Shown one piece after another: positions 61,910 to 64,000 of a DNA stretch of 64,000 nucleotides (the first letter of the stretch is position 1; each line of letters starts with the position of its first letter). This DNA is from CAISDA01 sp050258555 (GTDB lineage Bacteria > Bacteroidota > Ignavibacteria > UBA10030 > UBA8401), in NCBI GenBank assembly GCA_050258555.1, contig JBLMZA010000094.1:45003-109002 (forward strand), written 5' to 3'. The notes beneath the pieces are model-generated. The model was given only the letters and a program-made list of their open reading frames with translations, had not been told where the DNA came from and made no database searches. The translations under genes were made by a program, and so were the position numbers.

Positions 61910-63784
61910 ATGAAAAAACGTTTCCACTCTTTTATGTGGACGGCCATCGGTGCATTTTTTGCACTGACAACGCAGCTATCGGCGCAATCTATCACCGTGA
62001 CGCTTCCATCGATGACGCTCGATCCGTCGCAGATCGGCGCCACCGTGACCGTGCCCATCACGATCAGCGATGTGACGGGGAAAAACATCACGGGCTTTAA
62101 CTTCTTCCTTCCGTACGACAGCAACGTCCTCGAATATACCGGTTATGATGACGCGGGCACCGTGGCAAACGGTCTCTCCATCTTCGCGCTGGATTCCGCG
62201 AAAACGCGGCTCGGATTCGCCGGTGCCGGCGCAAATGCCATGACCGGCGGCGGAACGCTCATTAAACTTCAATTCAAGGTGAAGGCCCTGGGCTCGGCCC
62301 CATTGGTCTTCCGCGATTTCAAACTGAATGACGTGATCACACCGATCATGATTGCCGGGAAGATCAAGGTGGGAAATGTGGCGCCGGTGCTTCAGACGCT
62401 TGCGCCGGTGAACGCGACGGAAAAGGACACGGTGCGCTTTACCGCTGTCGGCACCGATGCGGACAACGATTCGCTTACCTATACGATCACCGGCGCACCG
62501 GCCGGCGCATCGATCAACGCCAAGACCGGTGTTTTCACCTGGGTGCCGGCCTACGGCACTAAAGGCACATACACCGTCACCGTCAAGGCCGCCGATCCGC
62601 TGGGCCTGAGTGATACGAAAACCGTCACGATCACGATCGCAAAAAAAAACGTTAGGCCATACTTTGCCGCGATCACTTCGAAGACCGTGACCGAACGCGA
62701 CACGCTTCGATTCACAATTGCTGCAAGTGATTCCAACAATGACGCCCTCATTTATTCGCTCAAGACGCTTCCCGTAAAAGCAGCATTCGATACGACCACC
62801 GGAGCATTTTTCTGGGTGCCCGATACGGGCACTTCAGGAACATACCAAATGACGGCCGTTGTCCGGGATGTGGATAACGCAACGGATACGGCTCGGTTCA
62901 CAATCACGGTGGCAAGGAAGAACTTCAAACCCGTGATACAGAAAGTCTCGGCGCAGAGCGTGACCGAGGGTGATACGCTGCGATTCACGATATTCGGCAG
63001 CGACGCCTATGGCGAGAAAGTCACGTACACGGCGACGTCTCTTCCGGCAGGAGCGAAGCTCGACACCATTACCGGAGGCTTCGTATGGGCGCCGGCGGTG
63101 GGCGCGGCGGGAAAGTATGCCGTGCTTTTCAAGGCGTCCGACCCGACGGGATTATTCGATACCACGACCGTCTTCATCACGGTCACGGCGAAAAACCAGA
63201 AGCCTGCCGTCATCGCGAAATTTCCGGCGGACACCACGAAGCTGCTCCTGAATCAGCCGATCACATTCCGGCTGACGGTAAAGGATCCCAATGCAACGGA
63301 TACGATCCGTTACACATGGAAGCTCAACGGGGCGGTGGTAAAGCCCTTGGGACGGGATTCCTCCTATACGGCCACATTTTCGACGAGCGGAACGTATGTC
63401 GTGACCGTCGTATTTTCTGACCAAGGCGGACTGCAGGATTCTGTGAAGTGGGTGGTCTTGTCCGTCACGACGGGTGTGAAGAGCGAGACAGCGGCGGCTC
63501 CGAAGGAATATGAGCTCGCGCAGAACTATCCGAATCCGTTCAACCCCTCGACGACGATCTCTTTTGCGCTGCCGAAGGCATCGGCCGTGACCGTGGAGAT
63601 CTTCAACATTGTGGGGGCGCGCATCCGTACGCTGATCCGCGGCCAGGTGATGAATGCCGCGCTGCACAGCGTCGTATGGGATGGCAAAAACGACAACGGC
63701 GAGCAGATGCCGAGCGGCATGTATCTGTACCGCATCAGCGCAGGCAGCTTCACGGCGACCCGGAAGATGGCGATGCTGAAGTAA
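61910..63784 (+). CDS. T9SS-targeted surface protein with one cohesin-like domain and cadherin-like repeats
   Basis: A 624-residue exported protein. The ATG at 61910 has AAAGGA 7-8 bases upstream. A signal peptide ends near LSAQ. A cohesin-like domain (about 26-155: ITGFNFFLPYDSNVLEY, LIKLQFKVKALGSAPLVF) is followed by three He_PIG/cadherin-like repeats of about 95 residues (about 155-440), each with EKDTVRFTA-, ERDTLRFTI- or EGDTLRFTI-like starts and GVFTWVP-like ends. A PKD/Ig-like domain (about 445-525) and a T9SS sorting domain (533-624, QNYPNPFNPS) complete it. It is built from the same parts as its neighbour but in a different number, which suggests duplication and domain shuffling. Confidence 0.85.
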   Translation: MKKRFHSFMWTAIGAFFALTTQLSAQSITVTLPSMTLDPSQIGATVTVPITISDVTGKNITGFNFFLPYDSNVLEYTGYDDAGTVANGLSIFALDSAKTRLGFAGAGANAMTGGGTLIKLQFKVKALGSAPLVFRDFKLNDVITPIMIAGKIKVGNVAPVLQTLAPVNATEKDTVRFTAVGTDADNDSLTYTITGAPAGASINAKTGVFTWVPAYGTKGTYTVTVKAADPLGLSDTKTVTITIAKKNVRPYFAAITSKTVTERDTLRFTIAASDSNNDALIYSLKTLPVKAAFDTTTGAFFWVPDTGTSGTYQMTAVVRDVDNATDTARFTITVARKNFKPVIQKVSAQSVTEGDTLRFTIFGSDAYGEKVTYTATSLPAGAKLDTITGGFVWAPAVGAAGKYAVLFKASDPTGLFDTTTVFITVTAKNQKPAVIAKFPADTTKLLLNQPITFRLTVKDPNATDTIRYTWKLNGAVVKPLGRDSSYTATFSTSGTYVVTVVFSDQGGLQDSVKWVVLSVTTGVKSETAAAPKEYELAQNYPNPFNPSTTISFALPKASAVTVEIFNIVGARIRTLIRGQVMNAALHSVVWDGKNDNGEQMPSGMYLYRISAGSFTATRKMAMLK

Positions 63785-63819
63785 CGCGGCGCGGCATGAA
63801 GAGATTGAGAAAATCAATC

Positions 63820-63848
63820 TTGCTCAATGCCGATAATTTCTCTATATT
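63820..63848 (+). promoter_or_regulatory. Promoter of the tRNA gene
   Basis: A -35 TTGCTC (63820-63825), a 17-base spacer and a -10 TATATT (63843-63848) lie 44 bases before the tRNA 5' end. Confidence 0.55.
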
Positions 63849-63858
63849 GATAGACTTT

Positions 63859-63888
63859 CTCATGCCGCGGCGTATCCAGCGGCATGAG
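63859..63888 (+). other. Perfect 10-base hairpin just upstream of the tRNA
   Basis: CTCATGCCGC (63859-63868) is mirrored exactly at 63879-63888 with a 10-base loop. It lies in the predicted leader of the tRNA transcript, 4 bases before the mature 5' end, without a T-run. It may guide processing or fold as a 5' leader. Confidence 0.5.
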
Positions 63889-63892
63889 ATCC

Positions 63893-63966
63893 GGGCCCTT
63901 AGCTCAGTCGGTTAGAGCAGCTGACTCATAATCAGCGGGTCGCAGGTTCAAGTCCTGCAGGGCCCA
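63893..63966 (+). tRNA. tRNA with CAU anticodon (probably lysidine-modified tRNA-Ile2; elongator tRNA-Met possible)
   Basis: A 74-base cloverleaf: acceptor stem GGGCCCT/AGGGCCC, D arm GCTC/GAGC, anticodon stem GCTGA/TCAGC with loop CTCATAA (anticodon CAT at 63927-63929), T arm GCAGG/CCTGC with TTCAAGT, discriminator A, no encoded CCA. The acceptor has C4-G69 and C5-G68 pairs, as in tRNA-Ile2 recognised by TilS, unlike the U4-A69 of E. coli elongator tRNA-Met. The identity call is an inference from these pairs. Confidence 0.93.
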
Positions 63967-64000
63967 CAATTTTCCGCATCCTCCTCCAAAGGGATCTTGC

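Noticed and set aside
53349..63784. A true cellulosome
   Set aside because: No catalytic domain, carbohydrate-binding scaffold or anchoring SLH domain is present, only one dockerin is seen, and secretion is by T9SS.
1..64000. Insertion sequences, prophage, integrase sites or CRISPR arrays
   Set aside because: No transposase, integrase or phage structural gene and no regularly spaced direct repeats were seen. The XRE-like protein resembles phage repressors but stands alone.

Overview
The window is GC-rich, densely coded bacterial chromosome from a Gram-negative member of the FCB (Bacteroidota/Chlorobiota/Ignavibacteriota-like) group. The evidence for this is a SusC/SusD pair, several proteins ending in the 'NYPNPFNP' type IX secretion (T9SS) sorting domain, a PorV-like barrel protein, and vegetative promoters of the form TTG-N20-TAnnTT. 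No species can be named from the sequence alone. No rRNA, transposase, CRISPR array or prophage was seen.

Region 1 (1-18737, leftward) is a long exopolysaccharide/O-antigen operon with many 4-base ATGA gene overlaps. In transcription order it encodes a Wzz/GumC-type chain-length protein, a BY-kinase-like P-loop protein, a 55-residue membrane peptide, a Wzy/ligase, a methyltransferase, a WecG/TagA glycosyltransferase, a Wzx-type flippase, a polysaccharide deacetylase, five further glycosyltransferases, a CDP-6-deoxysugar cassette (RfbG, RfbC-like, SAF-domain oxidoreductase, RfbF, class III aminotransferase) and a truncated pyruvyl transferase at the window edge.

Region 2 (18738-29175, rightward) supplies the other half of the system: a Wza-like export lipoprotein, a PorV-like barrel, a degenerate sigma54-activator-like ATPase, a fused polyprenyl-phosphate sugar-1-phosphate transferase, two GH18 glycoside hydrolases and a T9SS-targeted protein. 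Two sigma54-like promoters diverge from the 18738-19101 gap. Region 3 (29214-36388, leftward) is a signalling cluster: OmpR-type regulator, two PAS histidine kinases, a receiver/coiled-coil protein and a Fis-type sigma54 activator. A near-identical tandem operator sits directly upstream of a promoter in both region 2 (21631) and region 3 (31142), tying the signalling cluster to polysaccharide initiation.

Region 4 (36784-45547) holds an XRE-like regulator, the SusC/SusD uptake pair and a beta-propeller histidine kinase with a LytTR regulator. Region 5 (45591-52399) is housekeeping: glutamine synthetase, SSB, a CNNM/CorC protein, gamma-glutamyltranspeptidase, RF1 and TadA. Region 6 (52400-63784) is a 950-base AT-rich leader followed by three consecutive T9SS-targeted surface proteins. 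The first has 2143 residues and carries a type I dockerin plus a cohesin-like domain, and the next two carry two and one cohesin-like domains. This cohesin/dockerin-like surface set is the most unusual system in the window. A CAU-anticodon tRNA closes it.
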